Part shown: positions 36,601-45,913 of the stretch, in pieces
Numbering within the stretch: the first letter of the stretch is position 1
Layout: the number at the start of each line of letters is the position of its first letter
Assembly (NCBI GenBank): GCA_029247265.1
Contig: JAQWLN010000263.1
Coordinates: 1 to 64,000 of the forward strand
Length of the DNA stretch: 64,000 nt
DNA from: Fuerstiella sp.
Lineage (GTDB): Bacteria > Planctomycetota > Planctomycetia > Planctomycetales > Planctomycetaceae
Reading direction: 5' to 3'
The notes under the pieces: model-generated
Seen by the model: the letters and a program-made list of their open reading frames with translations, nothing else
What the model was told of the DNA's origin: nothing
Databases searched by the model: none
Translations under genes and position numbers: made by a program

Positions 36601-39600
36601 CCGAAGTCGAATCGTGGAACATCACGACCGCCGACGATGGTCGGACGGAAGTCAAGATGGTGATCCCGGACACCGGCCAATTCCGCATTTCCGTGAACGT
36701 GACGGATGCCGAAGAGCACGAGGCCGAAGGCGGATGCCTGCTGTTTGTGCGTGGCGTTAATCAGGACGGTCGAGGATACCGTTTCAATGATCTGGAATTG
36801 ATCACGGAAAAACGTGAGTATCAGCCGGGCGAAACAGTAACTCTACAGATCAACACCAACAAGACCAACAGCACAGTTCTGCTGTTCGTGCGCCCCATGA
36901 ACGGCCTGTGTCCCAAACCACAGGTTCTGCAACTGGACGGCAAAAGCACGACTGTGGACCTCAGCATCGCTCGTGACGACATGCCCAATATTTTCGTGGA
37001 AGCTCTGACCATTGCCGACGGACGCATCCACAGCGAAGTGCGTGAAATTATCGTTCCACCGGAAAAGAAAATTGCCCACGTTGAAGTGCTTCCTTCTGCA
37101 AAACGTTACCGCCCGGGTGACGAAGCCACCGTCAGGCTGAAACTCACCGATCTGGACGGAAAACCGTTCGTCGGCGACACGGTCCTGAGTGTGTACGACG
37201 CCAGCCTGGAATACATCGCTGCCAGCAGCATTCCGGAGATCCGTTCCTTTTTCTGGAATGTGCGTCGACGTCACAACGTTCAGAATCAATGCACTCTGCA
37301 GCAGGCATCAGCCCCGACGTATCTGCAGAACGAAGTGCGAATGCAGATTCTGGCGGGTAATAATCCGAACATGCTCCTGGGCGGAGTCATGGGCGGAGGA
37401 TTCGGTGGCGGCGGAGGCAAGTTCGGGCGCGTGCGTGGTGTGTTTGGACGGGCAGCCGGGCAGCCGGAAATGGCCATGCCAATGATGATGATGGAAGGCG
37501 CAGCGCCGGCCGCCGCAGAGGGCGCGAATGCGTTCATTTCCAAAGGCTTTGCTGAAGGTGCGTTGGAGGGCCACGATGCCGCGCTGGAATTGCCGCAAAA
37601 ACAACCAACGATGCGTTCCAACTTCGCCGACACCGCCCACTGGGTGGCCAGCGCCACTTCCGATGATAATGGAATCGTGGACGTAAAATTCAAAGTGCCC
37701 GACAACCTGACGACATGGAAAATAAAGGCATGGACACTTGGAAATGGCACGCGAGTCGGCTCGGGCACCAGCGATATCATCAGCAGCAAGGACCTGATTA
37801 TTCGTCCGCAGACACCTCGCTTCTTCACAGAAACAGACCTGATCACGCTGTCTGCCGTCGTGCACAATTATCTGGACAGCGCCAAGTCCGCGACAGTCGT
37901 TCTTGAAACTGAAGGTGGCCAGCTGCAGACGCTGGGCAACACAGAACAGGTGGTGCAGATCCCGGCCGGTGGTGAAGTGCGAGTTGACTGGAATGTCCAG
38001 GTCACCGCATCGGGGAACGCGAAGGTTCGTATGAAAGCACTGACCGATGAAGAATCTGACGCCACCGAACTGATGGTGCCTGCTCATATCCACGGCATCC
38101 TGAAGACAGAAAGTTTCACCGGAATCATTCGACCCGACGGACAGTCCGCCAGCGTCGACATCAATGTTCCCACGGCAAGAATAGAAGAACAGTCCCGACT
38201 GGAAGTTCGGTTCAGCCCGACTCTGGCTGGCGCCATGGTCGATGCACTGCCGTATCTGATTGATTATCCGTACGGCTGCACAGAACAAACGCTCAATCAT
38301 TTTCTGCCAGCCGCGATTACTCAGCAGACACTAAAACGCATGGGCGTCGATCTGGCCGACGTGCAGCGTAAACGAACCAATCTGAATGCTCAGGAAATTG
38401 GCGACGCGGCCGTACGAGCCGCCCAGTGGAAACGCTACAACCGCAATCCTGTCTTTGATGAAGCAGAATTGGCGAGAATCGTTGCGACAGGGGTGACCGA
38501 CCTGACGAATATGCAGCTGAGCGATGGTGGCTGGGGCTGGTTCAGTGGCTTTGGAGAACATTCAACGGCTCACCTGACGTCACAGGTCGTGCGCGGACTG
38601 ACGGTAGCTCAACGCAACAACGTACCCATTTTAGCTGACGTTCTTCAGCGGGGTGTCCAGTGGCTCAAAACACATCAATCTCAAGAGCTATCAAAGCTGA
38701 TAGAAGGCGACTGGCGTCGCGAGCATCCGGACAGGCTTAAGAATCGCCGAAAATCGTACAAGATGAAGGCCACCAACATGGACGCCTTCGTCGCCTTTGT
38801 GCTGACTGAACACGACGGCAATGAGCCCCGGATGACCGACTATCTGTATCGTGATCGGGGTGGCATTTCTGTCTACGCGAAGGCCCTGACCGGGCTGGTG
38901 CTGCATTTTCAGAAAGACGTTGAACGCCGCAATATGGTTCTGCGAAATATCGAACAGTCGTTGGTTCAGGACGATGAAAATCAAACGGCGTATCTGCGGA
39001 CGACGGGAAACAGTTGGTGGTATTGGTACGGCAGCGAAAACGAAGCAATGGCTCGGTACCTGCAACTGCTTCTGGCGGTGAACCCAGACAGCGATACCGC
39101 TCTACGGCTGGTGAAGTACCTGCTGAACAATCGCAAACACGGCACCTACTGGAACAGCACTCGCGACACAGCCATCGTCGTTGAGGCGATGGCAGACTAC
39201 ATCGCCGCAACAGGAGAAGACCAGCCGGACATGACGGTCGAAGTCCTTGTTGATGGCATGCTGCACAAGAAGGTCCGCATCACCGCAGAAAACCTGTTCG
39301 GCTTCGACAACGTCATGTTGCTGGAAGGCGACGCGGTGAAGTCAGGAGCTCACAGGATCGAATTGCGGCGTTCCGGCAGTGGACCAGTGTACTTCAACGC
39401 CTATCTCACGAACTTCACGAAGGAAGATTCGATTACTGCCGCCGGCCTGGAAGTCAAAGTCCAGCGGCGTTTCTACAAGCTGGAACCGGACGACAAAGAC
39501 GTCAGCGTTCAGGGCGATCGAGGTCAGGTCGTTGGCCAGCGGACGGCGAAGTTCAAACGCATTTCGCTCGACAACCTGTCCAGTGTCACCAGCGGTGACC

Positions 39601-39926
39601 TGATTGAAGTGGAACTGATCGTCGACAGCAAGAACGACTACGAGTATCTATTGCTGGAAGACCGTAAGCCCAGCGGATTCGAACCGGATGATCAGCGCAG
39701 CGGCTATATTTTTGAAGGTCTGCGAGCCTACCGGGAACTCCGCGACGACCGAGTCAGCTTTTTCTTAAGTCACCTGGCCCGAGGTCAACACAGTGTCAGC
39801 TATCGCCTGCGAGCAGAAACGCCCAGCCAGAAGGTTTCTGCATTACCGGCAAACATCGAAGGCATGTACGCCCCCGAACTCGTCGGCAACAGTAACGAAT
39901 TCAAACTGCGTGTGACAGACCGGTAG
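33606..39926 (+). CDS. Bacterial alpha-2-macroglobulin family protein, very large, thioester-containing
   Basis: A 2,106-residue exported protein with a clear signal peptide (FLFVLSVMTSICCSALLAHA). Residues about 40-420 look helical and TPR-like. MG-type beta domains follow (KVYSITDRPVYRPEHTVKF near residue 665), interrupted by a tryptophan-rich patch with ten Trp in about 45 residues (from about 836). A Gly/Met/Ala-rich stretch (about 1253-1310) lies where eukaryotic family members have the bait region. The thioester motif is intact: PYGCTEQ with Cys1558 and Gln1561, inside a toroid domain that includes GGWGWFSG. Bacterial members trap attacking proteases by covalent bonding. No penicillin-binding-protein gene (the usual PbpC partner) is adjacent. 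An N-terminal lipobox is not obvious. Confidence 0.9.
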   Translation: MRRFLFVLSVMTSICCSALLAHAFPAEPAVLQDRNDQRVQADKLFADNNFAEALTVYQDLALDEKNDDAKLTHDFGRAVNCITQLNRSKEFDEFFENTVTTHESNWRLLFRAAQILNGQVPQDGYLIAGQFERGPHRGGGKMVSSAARDRVRAIQLLQQALPLLRNDQQAQPHERSNVYHLLSDFIGQARWGAAWKLQDLTDLTVLPDYEEPERAGRGMGFFSVSSSSAQFGRGFAPPGGNSFKGAPVDTDGNPVFIQLPASWEAAKSDGERWRWALQQTAKTDPGRESEIDLEWAAFLQSQFGVHSEGPGVPLPVHDDAKDDIEHWVLRELADTETVARLATGTKRVNLPNEFNHIAVINRVIAREDNQQPQALETLVNVRMNREQYGQAADLLKRKLKLTTGKQDRINLQSRIDQILNSWVQFQSVTIQVAGKGATFDIRYRNGAEAAFTARPIDIDQLLADTKSYLQSKPGRVDYQKTRIEDVGFQLINNNQNKYLEAPVAKWNLELTPPDHHFDAIETVTTPLQKAGAYFVTGRIKGGNEARMVIWVADTAITRKRIEQGTLHYVADAVSGKPIGNADVEFFGWRQQRLARTREYRVLTQRFADRTDKDGLCVPEQQQLDRTYQWLTIVRTKDGRMAYDGFNGVWNPQNISPLSYSPIKVYSITDRPVYRPEHTVKFRLWVRQPRFSQDDARYANKTYVLQIRNPKGDVVLEKDVTTDRWAGIDGEWPVPDDATLGRYALIVGNRYSQKRTRKRNGRNEQYTVEGVRAIGQGSFQIEEYRKPEFEVTIDAPDKPVMLGEKIQAKINAKYYFGAPVTEATVHYKIERTKKDSRWYPVARWDWLYSPGYWWFSPDHEWYPGWSRWGCYAPIPIWRGWSPDPPEIIVEGDAEIDGEGMFLIDIDTATALREHSDSDHNYKITAEVVDQSRRTITGTGNVLVAREPFKVFVWTDRGHYRSGDTVQVGVQARTPDGKPVKGSGTAVLYAVTYQDNKPVESEVESWNITTADDGRTEVKMVIPDTGQFRISVNVTDAEEHEAEGGCLLFVRGVNQDGRGYRFNDLELITEKREYQPGETVTLQINTNKTNSTVLLFVRPMNGLCPKPQVLQLDGKSTTVDLSIARDDMPNIFVEALTIADGRIHSEVREIIVPPEKKIAHVEVLPSAKRYRPGDEATVRLKLTDLDGKPFVGDTVLSVYDASLEYIAASSIPEIRSFFWNVRRRHNVQNQCTLQQASAPTYLQNEVRMQILAGNNPNMLLGGVMGGGFGGGGGKFGRVRGVFGRAAGQPEMAMPMMMMEGAAPAAAEGANAFISKGFAEGALEGHDAALELPQKQPTMRSNFADTAHWVASATSDDNGIVDVKFKVPDNLTTWKIKAWTLGNGTRVGSGTSDIISSKDLIIRPQTPRFFTETDLITLSAVVHNYLDSAKSATVVLETEGGQLQTLGNTEQVVQIPAGGEVRVDWNVQVTASGNAKVRMKALTDEESDATELMVPAHIHGILKTESFTGIIRPDGQSASVDINVPTARIEEQSRLEVRFSPTLAGAMVDALPYLIDYPYGCTEQTLNHFLPAAITQQTLKRMGVDLADVQRKRTNLNAQEIGDAAVRAAQWKRYNRNPVFDEAELARIVATGVTDLTNMQLSDGGWGWFSGFGEHSTAHLTSQVVRGLTVAQRNNVPILADVLQRGVQWLKTHQSQELSKLIEGDWRREHPDRLKNRRKSYKMKATNMDAFVAFVLTEHDGNEPRMTDYLYRDRGGISVYAKALTGLVLHFQKDVERRNMVLRNIEQSLVQDDENQTAYLRTTGNSWWYWYGSENEAMARYLQLLLAVNPDSDTALRLVKYLLNNRKHGTYWNSTRDTAIVVEAMADYIAATGEDQPDMTVEVLVDGMLHKKVRITAENLFGFDNVMLLEGDAVKSGAHRIELRRSGSGPVYFNAYLTNFTKEDSITAAGLEVKVQRRFYKLEPDDKDVSVQGDRGQVVGQRTAKFKRISLDNLSSVTSGDLIEVELIVDSKNDYEYLLLEDRKPSGFEPDDQRSGYIFEGLRAYRELRDDRVSFFLSHLARGQHSVSYRLRAETPSQKVSALPANIEGMYAPELVGNSNEFKLRVTDR

Positions 39927-39946
39927 CAAAGCTTTCGGAATACCGG
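39920..39946. terminator. Weak hairpin at the convergent end of the macroglobulin gene
   Basis: CCGGTA and TACCGG are separated by 15 bases that include the palindrome AAAGCTTT. The structure overlaps the macroglobulin stop codon and precedes the convergent beta-propeller gene. It is short and has no U-run. Confidence 0.25.
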
Positions 39947-39973
39947 ATTGACGCAGCAACAACCGTTGTGCAA

Positions 39974-41452
39974 TTACGGCACGGGTATTTCGTTCAGCGT
40001 GTAGTAGGCGTTTGAGTGCAAAAGTGCAGCACCTTCAGCCGACCGCATGGGCTCAAGGTCAAAATCGTGCACGTGCCCCTGAACAAGGCCATCAATCTGC
40101 AACCGCACCTGCAGACCATCCGATGAAACATCTGCGCGGACAACGCGCGGAGTTGTGTGGTCCACTTCGGGGCTGCCATAACCCTGCTGATAGATGTGGG
40201 TGTAAGTGGACAGCGAATACGATTGCGGACGGGACGCGACTTCAGGATCGACAGGTTTCGTAAACGTAACCCGGAACCCGTCCCTCAGCGCGTTGATCTC
40301 TTTGATTTCAAACGGCACCTTTCCAGTCCAGTCCAGGCGCTGCAACGCATACGGTCGAGGGCCCCGAACAGGCCAGCCCCGATTCGTCCCCCCGACCAGC
40401 AGATCTCCCTGAGGTGTAAACTCACAGGCCAGCAACCCGGTTGCAAGGCCTTCTTTAAACGGGTAGCAGGCTCCCTGCCAGACGCCGTTGATTTTTTCCG
40501 TCGTGGCCCTCATCACCACGCTTAAACTGAAGTCGCCAATGAAAATCTGGTTTTGAAAGGGGCCAAACTTGCCACCGGTCTTATCCACCATAAATCCTGA
40601 GATCGATCGGCCCATTTTTTTATAAGGAAAGACGACGGCGTAAGGCACCAGTTCCTTGACTCGACTGCGTTCCACTTCCAGCCGAGATCTACTGTTGGGA
40701 GTCACTGGCGCCGGCCCCAGTTCTTTCGCCTGCGAATACCAGTTGAAGCTGACCGGATGTCCCATAAATCCTCCCTGCTGCAGAACTTTCAGCGAGCAGG
40801 AACCGTTCCATGGCCCCTGGCTTTCTGCGTAGAACATTACTCCGTGTTCGTTCGGACCGATCCCACAGGGACTGCGAATGCCGCTGCACACCGGAGTCGT
40901 TTTGCCATCCGGCGTCACTTTCAGACACCAGCCACGAAACGGAACTTTTGAGCGGTAAGATTCCGACAGACACAGGGCGACCCAGATATTCCCTTCAGGA
41001 TCCAGCTTCGACCCGAAGGCGAACTCGTGATAGTGACGAAACCCCCAGACGTCGCTTAACGTTTCGAACTGATCGGCGCGGCCATCGTGATCAGTGTCTG
41101 TGATTCTTGTGACTTCAGTCTGTTGCGTCACATAAAAGGCCCCGTCGCGATACGACAAGCCGAATAGCTCATCCAGCCCACTAGCCCAGCGACTGAATGT
41201 GGGGCGCGGATTCTCATCAAACGCACCGTCGACCATGTAAATATTTCCGCGACGAGTACCAATCGCCAGTCGATTATCCGGCAGAACCTCAAAGCTGCCG
41301 GCTTCCAGAGCCATTCCTTCGGGGATGGGCACTTCCACGATGCGATAGTATTTCGCTTCCTCTTCTGCCGTGCCCCAGTATTCCCCCAGCGTTTCCGCGC
41401 GCAGATTTCCAGCCAGCGACAGGATGATTAAGATGAGCAATCGCAATTTCAT
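39974..41452 (-). CDS. Exported beta-propeller protein, sorbosone dehydrogenase-like
   Basis: A 492-residue secreted protein with an N-terminal signal peptide (LRLLILIILSLAGNLRA). Repeats such as FEVLPDNRLAIGTRRGNIYMVDG, DTDHDGRADQFETL and GNIWVALCLSES match the six-bladed propellers of the glucose/sorbosone dehydrogenase group; the DHDG loops may bind calcium. The C-terminal part (from about 390) is a beta-sandwich (FRVTFTKPVDPEVASRP). In Planctomycetota this type is often fused to or paired with haem proteins, and here it directly follows a six-haem cytochrome gene with nine bases between. A periplasmic sugar-oxidising pair is plausible; the substrate is unknown. Confidence 0.82.
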   Translation of the reverse strand: MKLRLLILIILSLAGNLRAETLGEYWGTAEEEAKYYRIVEVPIPEGMALEAGSFEVLPDNRLAIGTRRGNIYMVDGAFDENPRPTFSRWASGLDELFGLSYRDGAFYVTQQTEVTRITDTDHDGRADQFETLSDVWGFRHYHEFAFGSKLDPEGNIWVALCLSESYRSKVPFRGWCLKVTPDGKTTPVCSGIRSPCGIGPNEHGVMFYAESQGPWNGSCSLKVLQQGGFMGHPVSFNWYSQAKELGPAPVTPNSRSRLEVERSRVKELVPYAVVFPYKKMGRSISGFMVDKTGGKFGPFQNQIFIGDFSLSVVMRATTEKINGVWQGACYPFKEGLATGLLACEFTPQGDLLVGGTNRGWPVRGPRPYALQRLDWTGKVPFEIKEINALRDGFRVTFTKPVDPEVASRPQSYSLSTYTHIYQQGYGSPEVDHTTPRVVRADVSSDGLQVRLQIDGLVQGHVHDFDLEPMRSAEGAALLHSNAYYTLNEIPVP

Positions 41453-41461
41453 TGCCAGGCC

Positions 41462-44248
41462 TTACCAGAGATATTCGAGTACGAGTGTCGATGAGGGTTC
41501 GTTTGTGTCGAGCGGGACCTGAAGCTGTTTGCCGGACTCTGTGTCCACGACCTGACCAGTCTGATCAGAGACAATTCGGACTTTCAGAGTTTTGCCAATT
41601 CGGAACGTGCCGTCGTCGCCGCGCGCAATTTCTTCACTGTCCGCAGCTCGGAAGCTTACGTGACGATCACTCTGCTTTGACTGCAGCGTCAGCGTTCGAC
41701 GCAGTAACGGCTGTAGCGATTTCGAATCGACTGCGTCAACGAAGTAATCGGTCACCGTGAAGTCGTCGAAATCATAGCTGAATACCGGTCGCCGCTGCTG
41801 ATCCAAAACATAGCCTTTGAAACGGTGCTGCGGTGGTCGGCCTTCGTCGACGACCCAGGGCGATTTCGCGTCGTCGAGATCCGGGCCTGGGGCAAAACGG
41901 ATGACATTCCTGCTGAGTGGCCGGACAGTGCCGTGCCCCTGACTTCTCCAGACGCCGCCCGGATCCGCGAACTTACCCTGCCAGACCATGGCAAGACGCA
42001 ATTGCTCAGCGTCGTACACAATATTCACCTGCTGCGGATAGCCGACGCCAATTCCTCGTTTGCCAACGCCCGGGTAGCTGCGGCGAAGCATCACAGCTTC
42101 GTTTGTGGCCAGCAGTTCGATCGGTTCGACAATCAGACCTCTTGGTTGCCGAGCCTGTCTACCATCCCGCAGGTACTGCCACAACGCTTCAATCTGCTGA
42201 TCCCGATCGCCCTCCAGGATGTCCCGCCGGATCGCTCGACCACCCGGCCAGTACGATGGCATGATGGTGTTCATGCTCAGCTGCTGCGGGTTGCGCATGT
42301 AACGATAGAACCATGACTTGTGCAGTCGCTCGGACATCTCGGTCAGGTCAACGGCGGGCATGTTCGCCGCCTGCTTCAATTGAAACGTGTGACAGGCGAT
42401 GCAATTCAGGCCACCGGTACCAACCATTTCATGTCCGGTGGTTCTCATGACCTTCTGGTCTTCAACTTCTGCGTACTCTTCATCAGGAAGTTCGTCAGTC
42501 GTCTGAAACAGATCAACCAGTGCGGCCAGGTTCTCGGTGCCATACTGAGGCATTCTTGTATTGAGGTAAGGCCGAGTCGTGCGGCCACCAAGCAGGACCT
42601 GCCGCATCCATGTCGACTTCAGCTTGGCACCCACTCCGGTCAGTGTCGGGGGAATTCTTCCCTGTGGCCCAAGATTCGGATTCGTCGTATGAAAATGAGG
42701 ATTCCGCTCGGGTGAGACACCACCCAATTCATCTCGCTGATGGCAGTTGGTGCAGCGGAATGCTGTCAGCATCACAGAAATGTGTTCTTTGTCGTTTAAC
42801 GTTCGCGACTGGCGAGACAACCCGGCGCGAAGCGCCTGACGCTGGTGAGTGTTCAGGTCAAATCGTGGCCACGGGCCAACGCCTTCGGAAAGACATCCAT
42901 GGTCCGTTCGAAGCCTGGACATTGGACGCTGAGTCAGACGCGGTGGGTCTGTATCCTTCCCGTGGCATCTCGCGCATCCGAGACGTTTGAAGTGTGCCTG
43001 TCCTTTATCAACAACTTCCGAATTCCAAGCGTATGGCTCACCGGTTCCGGATCGACCGTCCGATCCGCGTACCAGCAGGTAGTGCGCAATGTCGAGGGCC
43101 TCCCAGTGCGTCAGCGACAAACTCGGCATTCGCCCACCAGAGCGGACCTCGTGCGGACTCTTCAAAAATCCTGACAGGCCGTCGATGCCATACTTGTTTT
43201 CCAGCGACCCTAACGGCACGGACGATTCCAAAAGCAATTCCTGTCCCGCGTCGTCGCGCGGCGAATGGCACGCGACACACCCGACAGTATGAAACAACTC
43301 GCGTCCGCGAGCAGCCGCTTCGCTATTGACTGGCTGATTCAGAAACGAATGTTCGCTCAGGGACATCACATAATCAGCCAACTCCAATGCCGTACTGCGA
43401 CGCTGCTCGGCGGGCAGCCCCGCCAGGAGATCCGGCATTCCTGTTCCTGGTTTGATATGCGTGGGATCTGCAATGAATTCCTGGAGGTAATGAGGATTCA
43501 GGTGACCGCCTGACCATGCCAGGTTCGGCCCACGATTCACGGGAACGGAATTTCGTGCACCATCGTCTTCATGGCAGCTGGCACAGTTGAATTCCTTCAG
43601 CAGCACCAGCCCCTGCAGTTCCTGACTGATCGTTTCACCTCCGCGGATTTGAGTCTGAGGCAGCGTAGGTGCAGTTCCCGTCGCGGAGATTTCCATTACG
43701 TACCTGAGCAAGTCGAGAAACTGCTGACGATCGTTCAACTGATCCATCAGGTTCTCCGGCATCGCCGAAACTTTGGTCTGCACGATTTCTTCGATATCAG
43801 TTGTCGCCACCGAAATGAGTCGTCGTTGCGGAGACGAATCGCGGAGGACAATTTTGGATGGGCTTCGTTCGACAATTCGTCCCGCGACGGACTTGCCGTC
43901 GTTCGTGATCACGGTCACCGTCTCAAAGCCTTTGGTGATTACTTTGGACGGTTCAAGTAGCGCTTCGACAAGGGACTCGTTCGTCACCGGATGCCCCAAC
44001 CGCGTCAGATCCGGTCCCAGCAGCATTGTGTTGCCCGCAGCATGGCAATTGGCACAGCCTGGTTTTTGCAAAGGGAATAGAATTGCACCGCGAACTGCAC
44101 TGCCGGATTCCATGGCCGCATGCACTAAAGCAATGGGGGGTTCCGACCTTAGTTTCGACGACAGTGACTGAGCCGACGCGAATGGCTGAGCCGCAACCAG
44201 CGGCAATACGGCAAGCACAATGTTCAGCGAATACTGCATTCCATCCAA
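41462..44248 (-). CDS. Six-haem c-type cytochrome, exported
   Basis: A 928-residue exported protein with six CxxCH haem-binding motifs in order: CANCH, CASCH, CVACH, CARCH, CTNCH and CIACH. The N-terminus has a signal sequence (LNIVLAVLPLVAAQPFASA). The first motif lies in a domain resembling the planctomycete haem-binding segment (TRLGHPVTNESLVEALLEPSKVI). The last 250 residues carry no haem motif and look like a beta domain (AMVWQGKFADPGGVWRS). It is the first gene of a two-gene unit with the beta-propeller protein and probably accepts its electrons. Physiological partners beyond that are not in the window. Confidence 0.88.
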   Translation of the reverse strand: MDGMQYSLNIVLAVLPLVAAQPFASAQSLSSKLRSEPPIALVHAAMESGSAVRGAILFPLQKPGCANCHAAGNTMLLGPDLTRLGHPVTNESLVEALLEPSKVITKGFETVTVITNDGKSVAGRIVERSPSKIVLRDSSPQRRLISVATTDIEEIVQTKVSAMPENLMDQLNDRQQFLDLLRYVMEISATGTAPTLPQTQIRGGETISQELQGLVLLKEFNCASCHEDDGARNSVPVNRGPNLAWSGGHLNPHYLQEFIADPTHIKPGTGMPDLLAGLPAEQRRSTALELADYVMSLSEHSFLNQPVNSEAAARGRELFHTVGCVACHSPRDDAGQELLLESSVPLGSLENKYGIDGLSGFLKSPHEVRSGGRMPSLSLTHWEALDIAHYLLVRGSDGRSGTGEPYAWNSEVVDKGQAHFKRLGCARCHGKDTDPPRLTQRPMSRLRTDHGCLSEGVGPWPRFDLNTHQRQALRAGLSRQSRTLNDKEHISVMLTAFRCTNCHQRDELGGVSPERNPHFHTTNPNLGPQGRIPPTLTGVGAKLKSTWMRQVLLGGRTTRPYLNTRMPQYGTENLAALVDLFQTTDELPDEEYAEVEDQKVMRTTGHEMVGTGGLNCIACHTFQLKQAANMPAVDLTEMSERLHKSWFYRYMRNPQQLSMNTIMPSYWPGGRAIRRDILEGDRDQQIEALWQYLRDGRQARQPRGLIVEPIELLATNEAVMLRRSYPGVGKRGIGVGYPQQVNIVYDAEQLRLAMVWQGKFADPGGVWRSQGHGTVRPLSRNVIRFAPGPDLDDAKSPWVVDEGRPPQHRFKGYVLDQQRRPVFSYDFDDFTVTDYFVDAVDSKSLQPLLRRTLTLQSKQSDRHVSFRAADSEEIARGDDGTFRIGKTLKVRIVSDQTGQVVDTESGKQLQVPLDTNEPSSTLVLEYLW

Positions 44249-44514
44249 TCCGAAACTAATCTATACCGCAGCTGCCCGGTTCTGCGAACAGAAGGCAAAA
44301 TCATTGAGCACGCACCGTCTGCGGCCTGAGCATAAGGCGTCCTCAGCGTCCTGTCGAATGACCGTGCACTGCAGAACGGTCCATCATGATGACCAGTCGC
44401 CTGCATCAACCTGATCATTCGGCCGCTGAACAGGAGACTTCGTCACACCCTCTGAGCATTCTCCGAGCTACAGTTACAGGTTCAGCCAAATCACTCACGA
44501 AGCGGGTGCCAAAC

Positions 44515-44714
44515 ATGAAAACACTGTTACTCACGTCAATCGTCATCAGCGGGACAGCCTATTCTGCGTATCTTTTTCGCAACGCAGGCCCACGTGCTGC
44601 GTCAGGTGATTCGATCGTGCACGGTCAGGCGACAAAGGATTTCGACTGGCCACCCAAACTGAATGCCCCCTGTCTGCCGAACGTGCATGAAGTTGTGCTG
44701 GCGACGTCAACAGA
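44515..44714 (+). pseudogene. N-terminal remnant of an exported redoxin/SCO-like protein
   Basis: From the ATG at 44515 about 60 residues look like a real protein start: a membrane anchor or signal (KTLLLTSIVISGTAYSAYLF), then DFDWPPKLNAPCLPNV, which resembles the segment just before the thioredoxin fold in planctomycete SCO1/redoxin-like proteins. The open frame then runs antisense into the TIGR03032 gene and loses all family character, so the rest of the gene appears to have been lost at about 44690-44715. The family assignment rests on a short segment and is tentative. Confidence 0.35.
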
Positions 44715-45860
44715 TCACAACTGCCCTGCCTCATCCACCAGCATCAGACGTTCAATTTCGTTGGTCTTGAATCCGACCGCCATCGGCTGGCGCACGCCTG
44801 GTAAAACAACGGAATCGTACAGTTCGGTCACCAGCGTGCCTTCCACGCGCAGCCAGTGCGATACTGTACCGGTGTTCAGGTCAATCACCTGCAAACCGCA
44901 TTGAGGCTCAGCGCCGGCCTTGCCGAGCCGTTCATCCAGTTCCAGACCGTGGAAACTGTCGTGTCGCGGTTTCGACAGAGTGACCACCGCATAATTGTCA
45001 ATGAATGCAAGTCCTCGCATGTAGCCCGGACAAAAACCGATCGGCTGAAACGTACCGCTGTCCGCATCAACCGTGCCAAATTCACCGGTCCCGGAATTCA
45101 GCACCCACAACCTGCCGTTGTGCCATCGCGGCGAATGGGGCATCGAAAGTCCTGTCACAACGGCTTCGCCGGAGGCGATGTCAATCACGGCACCACCATC
45201 ACGACGCTTGTCGCGCCATCCATCTGCGACGTCTGACTGTGACACCACGGAGACAAATGCCGGACGGCCGTCTTTCATCGCCAGTCCATTCAGGTGACAC
45301 CGATCTTCGGGCACCAGTCGACTAAGAAACGGAGGTTGCCAGAGCGGCTGAAAATTGGCATGGTCACTAAGAGTCGCCAGACAGCCGAACATTGTATTCA
45401 CAAACAGCAGACGTCCATCCGCATCAATCGCCACGTCATGCACATCTACGTGCCCGGTGGTGTAGCCGACTCGCGGAATGTAGGCAAAGTCGTATCCTCG
45501 TCCCGACCACTGCGGCACCGCCTGTTGCGGGTTTGACGGATCCGGGTCAGGAGAGTCAGGGGCCCGGTACGGCACGATGGCCGCGGGCGCGCGCTGTAAC
45601 TTCCAGATTTGAAAACGCGAACTGAGCCAGAGGGTTGAAGCATCGGGCGATGCCCACATCCCCATGCAGTGTCCGTAGGTGCGCTCGAACACAGAGATCG
45701 AATCGTCCGGTTTTCGACCGACAAGAAACAGTTTTCCGGTCTGATAAGTTGTAAAACCCAGACTTGCGCCGACGTCCGCCAGCCAATCCATGAAAAACCG
45801 GGAGCCGGCCACCTTAAGCCATGGTTGCGAGGCTGAAGTGCCCGAGGAATCGTTGCTCAT
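44715..45860 (-). CDS. TIGR03032 family protein
   Basis: A 381-residue protein matching the TIGR03032 family, whose members have beta-propeller-like repeats and no known function. Characteristic segments are CHLNGLAMKDGRPAFVS, MPHSPRWHNGRLWVLNSGTGEFG and CPGYMRGLAFIDNYAVV. No signal peptide is evident. Relatives often occur near tetratricopeptide proteins or glycan genes. It lies 53 bases downstream of the sulfatase's 3' side start region on the same strand order (sulfatase stop at 45914 precedes it), so it may be co-transcribed after the sulfatase. Its stop abuts the gene remnant on the other strand. Confidence 0.82.
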   Translation of the reverse strand: MSNDSSGTSASQPWLKVAGSRFFMDWLADVGASLGFTTYQTGKLFLVGRKPDDSISVFERTYGHCMGMWASPDASTLWLSSRFQIWKLQRAPAAIVPYRAPDSPDPDPSNPQQAVPQWSGRGYDFAYIPRVGYTTGHVDVHDVAIDADGRLLFVNTMFGCLATLSDHANFQPLWQPPFLSRLVPEDRCHLNGLAMKDGRPAFVSVVSQSDVADGWRDKRRDGGAVIDIASGEAVVTGLSMPHSPRWHNGRLWVLNSGTGEFGTVDADSGTFQPIGFCPGYMRGLAFIDNYAVVTLSKPRHDSFHGLELDERLGKAGAEPQCGLQVIDLNTGTVSHWLRVEGTLVTELYDSVVLPGVRQPMAVGFKTNEIERLMLVDEAGQL

Positions 45861-45913
45861 ATTGATTAGTTACATTTTTTAAGAACGTCAATCCTCTTAG
45901 CAGGCTTCCGCGG

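Noticed and set aside
37308-38300. Minus-strand open frame of 330 codons
   Set aside because: It is antisense to the macroglobulin gene and mirrors its codon bias.
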